Of a stretch of 34,816 bases of DNA, positions 24,915 to 34,251 are shown one piece after another. A model generated the notes under the pieces. The model saw only the letters and a program-made list of their open reading frames with translations, was not told the DNA's origin and searched no databases. The DNA is from Prevotella sp. (lineage in GTDB: Bacteria; Bacteroidota; Bacteroidia; Bacteroidales; Bacteroidaceae), in NCBI GenBank assembly GCA_022771265.1, contig JALFCG010000099.1:1-34816 (forward strand). The letters run 5' to 3'. A program made the translations under genes and the position numbers. The stretch's first letter is position 1. Every line of letters begins with the position of its first letter.

Positions 24915-25475
24915 ATGAATTTATATTTAAGATATTTCGATAGAGAGATATTGGTTGAGACTGTTGATCAGGCAATTCAATTTTTAGCAAGTATTGATGA
25001 TATTGGAATGAATCCCCAGCTTGAACGTGATATACGCGAGTATGTCCGTAGTGACGTATATTATCCAAAGCGCTACAAGATTCGCCCACGCGTCTATTTT
25101 ATTGTCATAAAGACCGAAGCCCGTACAATGCAGGATTTCAAGGACAAGAAGGCTCTTCACAGTGCTTCAACGGCAAATCCGCGTGAACGCGCCGTAGCAC
25201 CTGTTCTTGAACAATTGAACGCCGTACGTTTCGGATGGTACGAAGGTACTGTCAATTTCAAGAGGGTGGTTCTTATTCCCGGGACAGGAAAATTCCGATA
25301 TTGCGACACTCGTTTTGTGGCTCGTTGCAAGGCAGAGTCAGGCATTGACTGTTATGGCAGGATTGTCGACTACCTGAGCACTCGTGTTGACGGCCGCAGC
25401 CAGTTCCCTTCCGCAAAAGGAAAGAATTTCTCATTCAAGTATCTTGGAGCCGTAAAGCCTGTAGAGGGATATTAA
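24915..25475 (+). CDS. Conserved-looking protein of unknown function (186 aa)
   Basis: I do not recognise this protein. It has no signal peptide or membrane segment and should be cytoplasmic. Residues 1-50 are acidic with a coiled or helical look (VETVDQAIQFLASIDDIGM); the middle is rich in Arg and Lys with aromatic-basic strands (RYKIRPRVYFIVIKTE, FGWYEGTVNFKRVVLIPG) and the end has RVDGRSQFPSAKGKNFSFKY. The basic, strand-rich middle would fit nucleic-acid binding, but that is a guess. Codon use looks like its neighbours. No TAnnTTTG element lies between the last tRNA and its ATG, so it may be transcribed by read-through from the tRNA promoter. ssb follows after 45 bp. Confidence 0.75.
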   Translation: MNLYLRYFDREILVETVDQAIQFLASIDDIGMNPQLERDIREYVRSDVYYPKRYKIRPRVYFIVIKTEARTMQDFKDKKALHSASTANPRERAVAPVLEQLNAVRFGWYEGTVNFKRVVLIPGTGKFRYCDTRFVARCKAESGIDCYGRIVDYLSTRVDGRSQFPSAKGKNFSFKYLGAVKPVEGY

Positions 25476-25520
25476 TTACGGACGGATAACACAATACCGT
25501 TTTTATTTATTTCGGACAGT

Positions 25521-25880
25521 GTGAACAAGGTGATGCTTATAGGCAATGTAGGGCAAGAGCCTGAAATACGCTATGTGGACAACGACGTGGCGGTAGCAAG
25601 GCTGTCGCTTGCCACAACTGAACGTGGATATACTCTTCAGAACGGGACGCAAGTGCCTGACCGGACTGACTGGCACACTGTAATCCTGTGGCGGAAACTG
25701 GCTAAGATTGTAGAAGAATACGTTCACAAAGGCGACAAGCTCTACATCGAAGGCAGGATACGCTATGTTTCATTCAACGATAAACAAGGTGCACGTCGTA
25801 TGGCAACTGAGATTTGGGCGGAAAACATGGAGATGCTGACACCACGTCACCAACCTGTTTCGGAAAACAGCAACAAATAG
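25521..25880 (+). CDS. ssb: Single-stranded DNA-binding protein without acidic C-terminal tip
   Basis: SSB coats single-stranded DNA in replication and repair. The 119-aa protein has a normal OB fold: the start VMLIGNVGQEPEIRY, LATTERGYTLQNGTQVPDRT with the Bacteroidota-type insertion, WHTVILWRKLAKIVEEYVHKG, and the KLYIEGRIRYVSF strand. It begins with GTG at 25521; the first residues NKVMLIGN are where the family starts. After the OB fold only ~15 residues remain, ending PVSENSNK. The Gln/Pro-rich linker and DDLPF-like acidic tip that recruit partner proteins are absent, and no shifted frame supplies them before gldE. Followed by gldE, the usual Bacteroidota neighbour. Confidence 0.92.
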   Translation: MNKVMLIGNVGQEPEIRYVDNDVAVARLSLATTERGYTLQNGTQVPDRTDWHTVILWRKLAKIVEEYVHKGDKLYIEGRIRYVSFNDKQGARRMATEIWAENMEMLTPRHQPVSENSNK

Positions 25881-25897
25881 TTTTTCTTTTATTTCAA

Positions 25898-27244
25898 ATG
25901 ATGTATTTTCCGTTGTTCATCAATCATTTTTACCATGCATTTGAACAAGTGCAGTTCATGACACCTACTACAGGTGTGCTCATAGCTGCTGCATTGGCTT
26001 GCATGCTGCTTGTTGCCTCTGGCTTCGCTTCCGGATCAGAGATAGCTTTTTTCTCCTTGACCCCTTCTGACATCAACGAACTCGAGGATTCGCGTCTTGA
26101 TGCCGACCAACGCATATTAAACCTTCGTGAAGACTCGGAACGTACCTTGGCAACCATTCTCATAACCAACAATCTGGTTAACGTCACGATTATCATGCTA
26201 TGCAACTATGTCTTCGCGCACATTGTTGACTTTGGCAACTCTTATTGGTTGCAGTTCATATGCATTACGGTACTTCTGACTTTCATTCTGCTGCTCTTCG
26301 GAGAGATAATCCCGAAAGTGTATTCAGGACAGCAGCCTCTTGCATTCTGCAGACGGGCTGTTGGCGGCATATACTTATGCCGACGCATTTTTCACCCTTT
26401 TGCCACAATTCTTCTTCGTTCAGGCATTCTTGCTTCAAAGGTAGTGCAGAAAGAAAACAAAATGCTTACAGCCGAGGATCTTGAGCAGGCTCTTGAACTG
26501 ACAGACAATGATGCTATCCGTGACGAAAAGAACATGCTTGAGGGTATTGTGCGCTTTGGAGACGAGACTGCCAAGGAAATAATGACAAGCCGTCAGGACA
26601 TTGTTCACTTAGATATGAAAAGCCCTTACCCTGACGTGCTGAAATGTATTGTGGAGAACAACTATTCAAGAATTCCCGTCTATCAGGAAAGCATTGACAA
26701 CATACGAGGCGTACTGTATATCAAAGACCTTCTTCCCCATCTCGGAAAACAGTCAACGTTCCGTTGGCAGTCACTTATCAGACCTCCATATTTTGTGCCG
26801 GAAACGAAGAAAATCGACGACTTGCTCCGAGAGTTTCAGGACAACAAGGTGCATATTGCAATCGTAGTTGACGAGTTTGGAGGCACCAGCGGAATCGTGA
26901 CGCTTGAGGACATTCTCGAAGAGATTGTCGGGGAAATCAATGACGAGTATGATGAAGAAGAACGAACGTTCCAGCGCATTAACGCCAACACCTACATATT
27001 TGAAGGCAAGACTCTTTTGAGCGATTTCCACAAGGTGATGCAAGACGATGACGACCTCTTTGAGGACGTGGAGGGCGACGCTGACACCCTTGCCGGTCTT
27101 TTGCTTGAATTGAAAGGCGAATTTCCGAAGATTGGAGAAAAGATAGTACATTCTCCATATACGTTCACAGTATTGGAAATGGATGAACGAAGAATATCAA
27201 AAGTGAAAGTAATTGTCAATAAGGAAACAAAAGAAGTGTCATAA
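25898..27244 (+). CDS. gldE: GldE-type CNNM/CorC transmembrane protein (DUF21, CBS pair, CorC/HlyC domain)
   Basis: The 448-aa product starts with a DUF21 membrane domain of about four helices containing SGFASGSEIAFFSL, the family's ion-site segment, then a CBS pair (IMTSRQDIVHLDM to about IKDLLPHL, and the second around KIDDLLREFQDNKVHIAIVVDEFGG), and a C-terminal CorC_HlyC domain (VEGDADTLAGLLLELKGEFP). This is the architecture named GldE in Bacteroidota, next to ssb as in relatives. In gliding species it supports motility; in non-gliding Bacteroidales a divalent-cation transport or envelope role is more likely (inference). ATG at 25898 or 25901 gives the expected N-terminus. The last codons form half of the terminator hairpin. 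Confidence 0.88.
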   Translation: MMYFPLFINHFYHAFEQVQFMTPTTGVLIAAALACMLLVASGFASGSEIAFFSLTPSDINELEDSRLDADQRILNLREDSERTLATILITNNLVNVTIIMLCNYVFAHIVDFGNSYWLQFICITVLLTFILLLFGEIIPKVYSGQQPLAFCRRAVGGIYLCRRIFHPFATILLRSGILASKVVQKENKMLTAEDLEQALELTDNDAIRDEKNMLEGIVRFGDETAKEIMTSRQDIVHLDMKSPYPDVLKCIVENNYSRIPVYQESIDNIRGVLYIKDLLPHLGKQSTFRWQSLIRPPYFVPETKKIDDLLREFQDNKVHIAIVVDEFGGTSGIVTLEDILEEIVGEINDEYDEEERTFQRINANTYIFEGKTLLSDFHKVMQDDDDLFEDVEGDADTLAGLLLELKGEFPKIGEKIVHSPYTFTVLEMDERRISKVKVIVNKETKEVS

Positions 27245-27272
27245 GGCAAAAGGTCTTATGACACTTCTTTTT
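27231..27272. terminator. Bidirectional terminator between gldE and the lipoprotein gene
   Basis: A perfect 15-bp stem (27231-27245 with 27255-27269, loop 9 nt) is flanked by TTTTT on the plus strand and TTTTG on the minus strand. The left arm includes the last gldE codons and stop; the minus-strand gene ends at 27276. It serves both convergent genes. Confidence 0.85.
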
Positions 27273-27275
27273 ATC

Positions 27276-29684
27276 TTAATATTTCGTGTCAAACAAAATT
27301 ATGCCCGGGAAAGTCACAGCAGAATACCAAGTCGTAGGAATATCACCATTAGTCCACTTAAATGTATTTTCTTTATTCAATGGATAACGGTACGATGTAT
27401 CTTTATCTGTCACATTCTTGTAGAAACCATATTTATTTGGCATGTTATAGTTCCACAAGTCAGGCAAAGTGCCGGCGTCACTGCCGCAAGACTTGCCTAA
27501 GTCCCAAAACATATTGTCAATTCTTATTGGCTTCGTGCATGAGGCGAAGCGCGTGGACTTGGTGATGCCCGCACTTTCGTCAATAAACAAGTCACTGTTT
27601 ATCTTCAGGTTCTCACACATTATGATTAACTGAATATAACTATAGCAGTTGGACTGACGGGATAACAAACCACTGGGAAGAGATGTCAGAGATGAGCATT
27701 CCCTAAATAACCAGCTCATAGACGTCACTTCTTTCATTTTGTCGAAAAGGTGCGCTGGAACTGTCGTTAGACTACTACATCCTCGGAACAACGCGTCCAA
27801 CACCGTGGCGTTACTGTAGTTTTTGAACAAGTCGCTACATACTGTCTTTATGTTTGTTCCATAAAACATGGCAGAGATATTACTTGTACCAGAATTTAGT
27901 ACTGGTTTGTCTATACTGATTACCATATGACCATTCTCGTTTTCATCGAACGACAGATGGTCGTAGTCAGCGAGGTTGGCAGTCACTGTTGGATATTTTC
28001 CAAAGTTAAATTCTGGTATTTGTTTCATTGATTCGTCTGTCTGCAATGAAATGATTCTTATCGGGAAAGTGCCCGTCCTGTCGTACGTATGCGACAAGTC
28101 GCTTTCACTTACTTGTTTGTTGACGATTGTACTTGCAGAGCCGTCACCCCACACGAATGCGATCTGCGACGGAGTATCGCCAATAGCCATTGGAATAGTG
28201 AACACCCTATCCTCATCGTTTGTTTCAACAGTTAGTTCCATGACTGCAAATCTAATGTCAACTATACATGAGTTTCGGTCGTTTCTGTCGTTTTTTAAGG
28301 TTAAGGTATATTGTCCATTTTCTGTCATGAAGGCGGGGTCTGGCGTTATTCTGAATTTTGCGAACCTTGCGTCTACTGAAGGTTTACTGTACGCCGTTCC
28401 CTTACAGTCGGACGTACTAAACCATCCGTCGAGAGCCATCTCAGCCTCATGCACTTCTGACGAACCTGTCAAACTTATTTCAGCCATTCCAAATGTTGGG
28501 TTAGAATAGTCGTTCAGTTTTACTACTCCAATAATGTCAAAGCCATCCTGCATTGCCATAAAACCGTAGTCGTGTCCTGCAAGATTGGTTATATTGCTGT
28601 TGACCTCCGATTCACTCTGCCAGGATTCTATTCTGTTAATAGAAAAAGACACCACTTGTTCTCCGAGACAGACATATACATTATGCTTATATCCCTGCTT
28701 GAAACCATCTATTCCTGTAAGTTTTGCAAATTTGTTGACAGTTACCACAGAGCCGCCGTTTTCTATTTCATACTGGACTTTTACATAAAGTGTCGTGGAA
28801 GTGGCTGGAGCTGATGGAGCTATGAAGAAATCCTTATTAAGCTTACTTGCCTTTAGCTCTGCTATCAGCGTTGAGCTGCATTCAGGGACAACGACGTCAC
28901 CTGAAGTAAGTTCGTAGGCTTGATATCCATCGAGTTCTTCTTCGTTTTGCGCGTTAGGCTTGTTCTCGAAATTTGTCCAATTCCATGTGTCGTCATCAAT
29001 GTTTGGACCGCTATGGTTTCCCTGAGAATATTCTGCCACTGCAGTGGTTCCAGGCAAGTATATCTGCATATCTTTTAGAGTTACTTTCTGTTCTTCTCCA
29101 AGAGATTTCCAAACATATACTGACAATTTGCTTAGTAGGTGTTTCATGTTTAATGCAACGTTTTTCCTCTTTCCCTCAGACGCTTTTGAAGTGTAAGTAT
29201 CTGAAAGAAGGAGGTCGATGCCTTTCTTCTCCATTCCGTTGTCGACAACCTGTACTACAGGAATGTTCTTGACATTAACCTTTCCATTAACGTATGAGGA
29301 TTGGAAGTCGTTAGCTGGAGCAAGACCGACGAAGTCATAATTTTTCGCTTCATTCCAAAAGGCGATGTCGTCGTAAGTCCATTGACTATTGGTTTCATTC
29401 CAGCTTAGAAGGGAGAAGCCATTGGTTCCGAAGATGTTCTCAGGTGTTCCTTCTTCATAACTATCGGTACCATAAGTCTCACCCCATACTTTTACTTCAT
29501 GGCCTTTCAAGTCGTCAACAAATGTGATGTCGCCTGTTGCACTTCTGGTTGAACCGCTAATGAAAGGTGACGCAAATTGTATCGTTTCTCCTTTATTTGC
29601 CTCATAGTTGTCTGAAAATTTTTCCGAGCAGGAAGTAAAGGTAAATAAAGCCGTTAGTATTATAAAAAATGATGTCTTTTTCAT
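27276..29684 (-). CDS. Fimbrillin-like lipoprotein with PKD-like and BspA/DUF285-like repeats
   Basis: An 802-aa surface lipoprotein. The N-terminus MKKTSFFIILTALFTFTSC is a type II signal with lipobox cysteine C19. The first ~340 residues match the Mfa/fimbrillin pattern (TIQFASPFISGSTRSA, a DIAFWNEAKNYDFVGLAP segment, the FSINRIESWQSE end). A middle beta domain follows; W512-G515 (WGDG) with SHTYDRTGTFPIRI is PKD-like; then two BspA-type repeats of about 30 residues (LFRGCSSLTTVP, LFRECSSLTSLP). It probably mediates adhesion or binding at the outer membrane. I start at 29684 (MKK); an ATG at 29693 is also possible. Transcribed alone. The mosaic is fairly clear; the ligand is unknown. Confidence 0.8.
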   Translation of the reverse strand: MKKTSFFIILTALFTFTSCSEKFSDNYEANKGETIQFASPFISGSTRSATGDITFVDDLKGHEVKVWGETYGTDSYEEGTPENIFGTNGFSLLSWNETNSQWTYDDIAFWNEAKNYDFVGLAPANDFQSSYVNGKVNVKNIPVVQVVDNGMEKKGIDLLLSDTYTSKASEGKRKNVALNMKHLLSKLSVYVWKSLGEEQKVTLKDMQIYLPGTTAVAEYSQGNHSGPNIDDDTWNWTNFENKPNAQNEEELDGYQAYELTSGDVVVPECSSTLIAELKASKLNKDFFIAPSAPATSTTLYVKVQYEIENGGSVVTVNKFAKLTGIDGFKQGYKHNVYVCLGEQVVSFSINRIESWQSESEVNSNITNLAGHDYGFMAMQDGFDIIGVVKLNDYSNPTFGMAEISLTGSSEVHEAEMALDGWFSTSDCKGTAYSKPSVDARFAKFRITPDPAFMTENGQYTLTLKNDRNDRNSCIVDIRFAVMELTVETNDEDRVFTIPMAIGDTPSQIAFVWGDGSASTIVNKQVSESDLSHTYDRTGTFPIRIISLQTDESMKQIPEFNFGKYPTVTANLADYDHLSFDENENGHMVISIDKPVLNSGTSNISAMFYGTNIKTVCSDLFKNYSNATVLDALFRGCSSLTTVPAHLFDKMKEVTSMSWLFRECSSLTSLPSGLLSRQSNCYSYIQLIIMCENLKINSDLFIDESAGITKSTRFASCTKPIRIDNMFWDLGKSCGSDAGTLPDLWNYNMPNKYGFYKNVTDKDTSYRYPLNKENTFKWTNGDIPTTWYSAVTFPGIILFDTKY

Positions 29685-29705
29685 ATAGTTCATGATTTAT
29701 AAATG

Positions 29706-29713
29706 CAAAAATA
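29706..29713 (-). promoter_or_regulatory. Bacteroidota -7 element (TATTTTTG) for the lipoprotein gene
   Basis: Exact TAnnTTTG match on the minus strand, 21 bases before the ATG at 29684 and 12 before that at 29693. The distance favours the 29684 start slightly. Confidence 0.55.
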
Positions 29714-29790
29714 TGAAAAAAACTAATATCAACAAAAAAAAAGACCGATAATTCCGCAAAATTTAACTTTTGTTTTGCTTTCAGCACTTG

Positions 29791-29835
29791 AAGTAAAGAA
29801 AAGTCCGACATCATATATTACGATGCCGGACTTTT
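29791..29835 (-). terminator. Rho-independent terminator of glgP
   Basis: AAAAGTCCGACATC (29799-29812) pairs with GATGCCGGACTTTT (29822-29835) with one mismatch and a 9-nt loop. On the minus strand the stem ends in TTTTCTTTAC, a good U-rich tail just after the glgP stop. Confidence 0.8.
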
Positions 29836-29859
29836 ACTTATTATGATGTCATTAAGAGA

Positions 29860-32430
29860 TTATGCATTTGGAAGTGCCAACCACTTAACGTAGCAGAAGT
29901 CCTGACGATGAGGCAGTTCGCTGTTCTTTGGGTACATACGGACAGCACTCTTCAAGTTGCCGGCAACATCTGGCGTAACCTTACCCTCGAAAATATAGTT
30001 ATTGCCTTCTTGGCCAACAACTTCAAGAGGACGGATGCTGAAGATACGCTCCTCGCCGTTCTTGTCGATACGAACGTTCACGACCTCAAGACCGACTGCG
30101 TCTGACAACCCCTGCTCGTTGATGACGTAGCGGATGGTGTAGGTCTCGCCAGTCAATACACCAGAAGCAGGAACATCCCAGCTTGAAGAAACCACGTTAA
30201 TGGCATCCCAACGCTCAGCCACTGCTTCCTTCCACTGTGCAATGTCCTTAGCCAGCTTGTTGTTGTCGGCTGCCAACTTCTTGTAGCGTGCCGCCTCCTT
30301 GCAATAGAACTTGTCGTAATAGTCGTCGAGCTGACGCTTCATTGTATAGTGAGGAGCAATCTGTGCGATAGAGTTCTTGATAACCTTTATCCAACCCTCG
30401 CTATAACCCTTCTTGTTAGTGTTATAATAGAGAGGCACAATCTCGTTCTCAAGCAGGCTGTAGATAGTGGCAGCGTCGAGCTGGTCCTGATAGCCCTGGT
30501 TCTGGTATGTGCGTTTCTCGGTGAGAGCCCAACCGGCACCCTCGCGATAGCCTTCAAGCCACCAACCATCGAGTACCGAAAGGTTTACGACACCGTTCAT
30601 CTCTGCCTTCTCGCCTGATGTACCCGAAGCCTCGAGTGGACGAGTTGGAGTGTTCATCCAGATGTCAACACCAGAAACAAGACGACGGGCGAGCATGAAG
30701 TCGTAGTCCTCAAGGAAGATAATCTTGCCAAGGAACTCAGGACGCTGGCTAATCTCGTAAATCTTCTTTATCAAGCCCTGACCTGCACCGTCAGCTGGGT
30801 GAGCCTTACCTGCGAAGAGGAATTTGACAGGACGCTCAGGATTGTTCACAATCTTCGACAGACGCTCAAGGTCGGTGAAAAGAAGGTGTGCACGCTTGTA
30901 AGTAGCGAAACGACGGCAGAAGCCGATGAACAAAGCGTTTGGAGTGATGCTCTCAAGCAGAGATACCACACGTGAAGGATCCCCCTGGTTCTTCAGCCAT
31001 GTCTCACGGAACTGGTCACGGATATAGTCAACGAGCTTCTTCTTCAGAGTCATGCGGGTCTCCCAAATCTCTTCGTCGGCAACATTGTAGATAGCCTCCC
31101 AAATCTTTTGGTTACTCTGGTCCGACATGAAGTTGGCATCGAAGTGCTTGCCATAGACATTCTTCCACTCAGTGGCTGCCCATGTCGGGAAGTGAACACC
31201 ATTGGTAACATAGCCAACGTGGTTTTCCTCAGGATAGTAGCCGTTCCAGATTGAAGAGAACATCTTCTGGCTTACCCAACCGTGGAGCTTACTTACACCG
31301 TTAACTTCCTGGCAGGTGTTGCAAGCGAAGGTTGACATACAGAATTTCTCTGAGTGGTCGTTAGGATTGGTACGACCCATACCGATGAACTCGTCCCAAG
31401 AGATGCCGAGCTTTGCAGGATAGCCACCCATATACTTGCCAAAGAGACCTTCGTCGAAGTAGTCATGACCGGCTGGCACAGGAGTGTGAACGGTATAGAG
31501 AGAAGAAGCACGAACGAGCTCCATGGCCTGATTGAAGGAAAGACCGCTCTCGATGTAGTCGCATAGACGCTGCAGGTTGCAGAGTGCTGCATGACCTTCG
31601 TTGCAGTGGTAAATGTCCTTTTTGATACCAAGTTTCTTCAGCAACAGCATACCACCGATACCGAGCAGGATTTCCTGCTTCAGGCGGTTCTCCCAGTCAC
31701 CACCATAGAGAGAGTGGGTGATTGGCTTGTCGAACTCAGAGTTCATATCGTTGTCGGTGTCGAGAAGATAGAGCTTCACACGACCTACGTTTGCCACCCA
31801 TACAGAAGCGTGAACCTGATAGTTAGTGTAAGGAACATCAACAACCATCGGGTTGCCGTCGTTGTCATATACACGTTCAACAGGAACCTGATTGAAGTTC
31901 TGTGCCTCATACTTGGCAATCTGCTGACCATCCATGCTCAGAGTCTGTGTGAAGTATCCGAAGCGATAGAGGAAACCAACAGCACACATGTCAACATTGC
32001 TGTCAGAAGCTTCCTTAACGTAGTCGCCGGCAAGCATACCGAGACCACCCGAATAAATTTTCAGTGCAGAGTGAATACCATATTCCATACAGAAATAAGC
32101 TACTGAAGGACGTGTGGTGTCTGGCTTAACGTCCATGTAGTCACGGAACATCTTATAAACAGCCTTGATACGCTTCATGAGCGCCTTGTCCTTCACAATC
32201 TCTTCCTTGCGCTCATAGCTCAGACGCTCGAGGAGCATTACTGGATTGTGCTTTACCTCTGAATACAGTTTTGGGTCAAGATCCCTGAACAAATCTCTTG
32301 CCTCAAAATTCCAAACCCACCACAAGTTGTGAGCGAGCTCGTCCAAACACTTCAGCTCTTCTGGAAGGCTTGACTTTACAACGAGTTCTCTCCATTGCGT
32401 TTCGTTAACGTAATCTGCTTTAATTTTCAT
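29860..32430 (-). CDS. glgP: Alpha-glucan (glycogen/maltodextrin) phosphorylase, GT35
   Basis: The enzyme releases glucose-1-phosphate from glycogen. The 856-aa protein belongs to the alpha-glucan phosphorylase type with an N-terminal DUF3417-like segment ([20 protein letters not shown]). Family marks include [22 protein letters not shown], the catalytic region [36 protein letters not shown], and the PLP lysine K608 in [14 protein letters not shown]. The C-terminal ~150 residues form an immunoglobulin-like extension ([18 protein letters not shown]), usual in the Bacteroidota forms. It follows the glycogen synthase gene by 12 bp, so synthesis and breakdown enzymes share a transcript. It ends in its own terminator. 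Confidence 0.95.
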   Translation of the reverse strand: MKIKADYVNETQWRELVVKSSLPEELKCLDELAHNLWWVWNFEARDLFRDLDPKLYSEVKHNPVMLLERLSYERKEEIVKDKALMKRIKAVYKMFRDYMDVKPDTTRPSVAYFCMEYGIHSALKIYSGGLGMLAGDYVKEASDSNVDMCAVGFLYRFGYFTQTLSMDGQQIAKYEAQNFNQVPVERVYDNDGNPMVVDVPYTNYQVHASVWVANVGRVKLYLLDTDNDMNSEFDKPITHSLYGGDWENRLKQEILLGIGGMLLLKKLGIKKDIYHCNEGHAALCNLQRLCDYIESGLSFNQAMELVRASSLYTVHTPVPAGHDYFDEGLFGKYMGGYPAKLGISWDEFIGMGRTNPNDHSEKFCMSTFACNTCQEVNGVSKLHGWVSQKMFSSIWNGYYPEENHVGYVTNGVHFPTWAATEWKNVYGKHFDANFMSDQSNQKIWEAIYNVADEEIWETRMTLKKKLVDYIRDQFRETWLKNQGDPSRVVSLLESITPNALFIGFCRRFATYKRAHLLFTDLERLSKIVNNPERPVKFLFAGKAHPADGAGQGLIKKIYEISQRPEFLGKIIFLEDYDFMLARRLVSGVDIWMNTPTRPLEASGTSGEKAEMNGVVNLSVLDGWWLEGYREGAGWALTEKRTYQNQGYQDQLDAATIYSLLENEIVPLYYNTNKKGYSEGWIKVIKNSIAQIAPHYTMKRQLDDYYDKFYCKEAARYKKLAADNNKLAKDIAQWKEAVAERWDAINVVSSSWDVPASGVLTGETYTIRYVINEQGLSDAVGLEVVNVRIDKNGEERIFSIRPLEVVGQEGNNYIFEGKVTPDVAGNLKSAVRMYPKNSELPHRQDFCYVKWLALPNA

Positions 32431-32442
32431 AATCTCTCAAAA

Positions 32443-34119
32443 TTATTTTAACTTAAGTTGATTTTTTCTCTCTATAGCTTTCGACAATGCTTTGTCGTAT
32501 GCCTCATAATAGTATTTGATAAACTCGCTCCACAATGCCTTCTTGGCTATTGCACCAGCGTTGCGACGCGCCTCGTCAACCTGCTTCTTGGTGAAATTGG
32601 AAAACTGAGCCACTGTGTCCTTAATGGCGTCGGCCACCTCTGAATAGTTGTAGTCGGTGCGATGGATAACCTTAACGCCCTCGGAAATCTCTCCACAGTG
32701 CCCCAACTCGCTGTTCACCCACTGGCCGAATCCAGCCAAATCGGTTGTGATGCAGGGAACCTTGAATGCCACAGCCTCCAACGGAGTGTAACCCCACGGC
32801 TCATAATAAGAAGGATAGATGCAGAGGTCGTTGCCCAATACTATGTCATAATATGTCATGTTCAATATGCCGTCCTTGCCATCGAGATAGCATGGAAGGA
32901 AAATCACCTTCACCATCTCGTCCTTGCGGTTGTGCATATCATAATACTTCATCATGCCAAGGACATTGTCGTGGCTCATCTCATGAAGCCAGTGGGTAAT
33001 CTGCGGAACCTCAAGCGGAGTATCGTATTTCTTGCCACTCTCAAGACGCTCCTTAAGGTCGGCACGAGGCTCTCCTACCCAACCAGGAACTTCAATAAAT
33101 GCAACCACTTTCTTATTCAAGTCCTTGTCGCGCAACAGTCGGTTCATCGACTCAATATATACGTCAACGCCTTTGTTGCGGAATTCATATCTACCGCTTG
33201 TCGATACAATCAAAGTGTCGTCGCCAAGTTCCTCGCCCAACAAAGCATTTGCAACATCAAGCAATTTCTTGCGAGCCAACTTACGCTTGCGGGAGAAAGT
33301 GGTGGCAGAACTTGGAATAAAACCATCCTCAAAACCGTTTGGTAACACGCAATCAACCGGCTTACCTATTAATTCCAAACACTCCTTGGCTGTTATGTCG
33401 CTCACGGTTGTGAAACAGTCAACATGCATGGCAGTCTGTTTCTCAATTGAATGTTTGCTCTGCATGTTAAGCTCCATCGCCATTTGGTCACCATTGTAGG
33501 CAAACAGATAATCATATAAAGGCTTCATGTTGCCAGCTATACTCCTGCCGATGCTTGTGGCATGGGTGGTGAATATGGTGGCAATCTGTGGAAGACGGTT
33601 CTTGATGTATAAAAGTCCCAGACCAGTCATCCATTCGTTGCCGTGATAAATGACGTTGTCTTTGTTGCTAAGATAAAAATTGTAATAGCTCTCCACTACC
33701 AAGCCCGCTGCGTAAGAGAACATCGAAGCTTCGTCATAGTCGCCATATGCATGAAGGCTATCCACCTGATACTGCTCCCACAACCAACCGTAAATATCAT
33801 TCTTCTTCTCAAAATAAGGAAGGAAATCTACAAGCAGCGCAATAGGATTGCCTGGGATATCCCATCTGCCAATCCTTACCTTTAGACCTTCTTTAGCAGT
33901 TTGTTTTCTCCAATCAGCCAACAATGTCTTGTCCTCAACAAAATAAGGAGACTCTGTTTCACGCCAAACATCAGGACCTATGAAGATAATCCTGTCTTTC
34001 AATTCAGCTTGAAGAGTTTTGGCTCGTGTCGAAAGTACAGTGTAAATACCACCTACCTTATTACATACCTCCCAACTTGATTCAAAAATATAGTCGGGCA
34101 TTATCATACCTTTTTTCAT
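32443..34119 (-). CDS. Glycogen synthase of the GT3 (eukaryotic-like) family
   Basis: This 558-aa enzyme transfers glucose from a nucleotide sugar to glycogen. GT3 hallmarks are clear: FESSWEVCNKVGGIYTV at the N-terminus (K21-V-G-G), HGNEWMTGLGLLYIKN, THATSIGRSIAG, and YPSYYEPWGYTPLEA with TTDLAGFG at the donor site. GT3 is the animal and yeast type, known in Bacteroidota; the bacterial GlgA (GT5) has a KTGGLADV start instead. UDP-glucose is the usual donor of GT3, here inferred. I start at ATG 34119; an ATG upstream at 34170 lies before the promoter. Pairs with glgP behind it. Confidence 0.93.
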   Translation of the reverse strand: MKKGMIMPDYIFESSWEVCNKVGGIYTVLSTRAKTLQAELKDRIIFIGPDVWRETESPYFVEDKTLLADWRKQTAKEGLKVRIGRWDIPGNPIALLVDFLPYFEKKNDIYGWLWEQYQVDSLHAYGDYDEASMFSYAAGLVVESYYNFYLSNKDNVIYHGNEWMTGLGLLYIKNRLPQIATIFTTHATSIGRSIAGNMKPLYDYLFAYNGDQMAMELNMQSKHSIEKQTAMHVDCFTTVSDITAKECLELIGKPVDCVLPNGFEDGFIPSSATTFSRKRKLARKKLLDVANALLGEELGDDTLIVSTSGRYEFRNKGVDVYIESMNRLLRDKDLNKKVVAFIEVPGWVGEPRADLKERLESGKKYDTPLEVPQITHWLHEMSHDNVLGMMKYYDMHNRKDEMVKVIFLPCYLDGKDGILNMTYYDIVLGNDLCIYPSYYEPWGYTPLEAVAFKVPCITTDLAGFGQWVNSELGHCGEISEGVKVIHRTDYNYSEVADAIKDTVAQFSNFTKKQVDEARRNAGAIAKKALWSEFIKYYYEAYDKALSKAIERKNQLKLK

Positions 34120-34139
34120 AATCTTTGTCCTTAACGCCG

Positions 34140-34147
34140 CAAAGTTA
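34140..34147 (-). promoter_or_regulatory. Bacteroidota -7 element (TAACTTTG) for glycogen synthase-glgP
   Basis: Exact TAnnTTTG match on the minus strand, 20 bases before the ATG at 34119. It excludes the longer frame that begins at 34170. Confidence 0.6.
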
Positions 34148-34222
34148 GGCAAAAAAAAGAACATTTCCAATAAATTTGCTTATAAAATTGAAAAAAAAGT
34201 GTTTTTTATGACATATATTTAG

Positions 34223-34230
34223 TAACTTTG
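34223..34230 (+). promoter_or_regulatory. Bacteroidota -7 element (TAACTTTG) for the small secreted protein
   Basis: Exact TAnnTTTG match 21 bases before the ATG at 34252, divergent from the glycogen operon promoter. The TTG at 34228 overlaps it and was rejected as a start. Confidence 0.6.
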
Positions 34231-34251
34231 CCCCAAAAAGAAGGAAAATTC

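Noticed and set aside
25476..25520. Possible terminator before ssb (ACGG...CCGT then TTTTTATTTATTT)
   Set aside because: The stem is only 4 bp, too weak to support a call.
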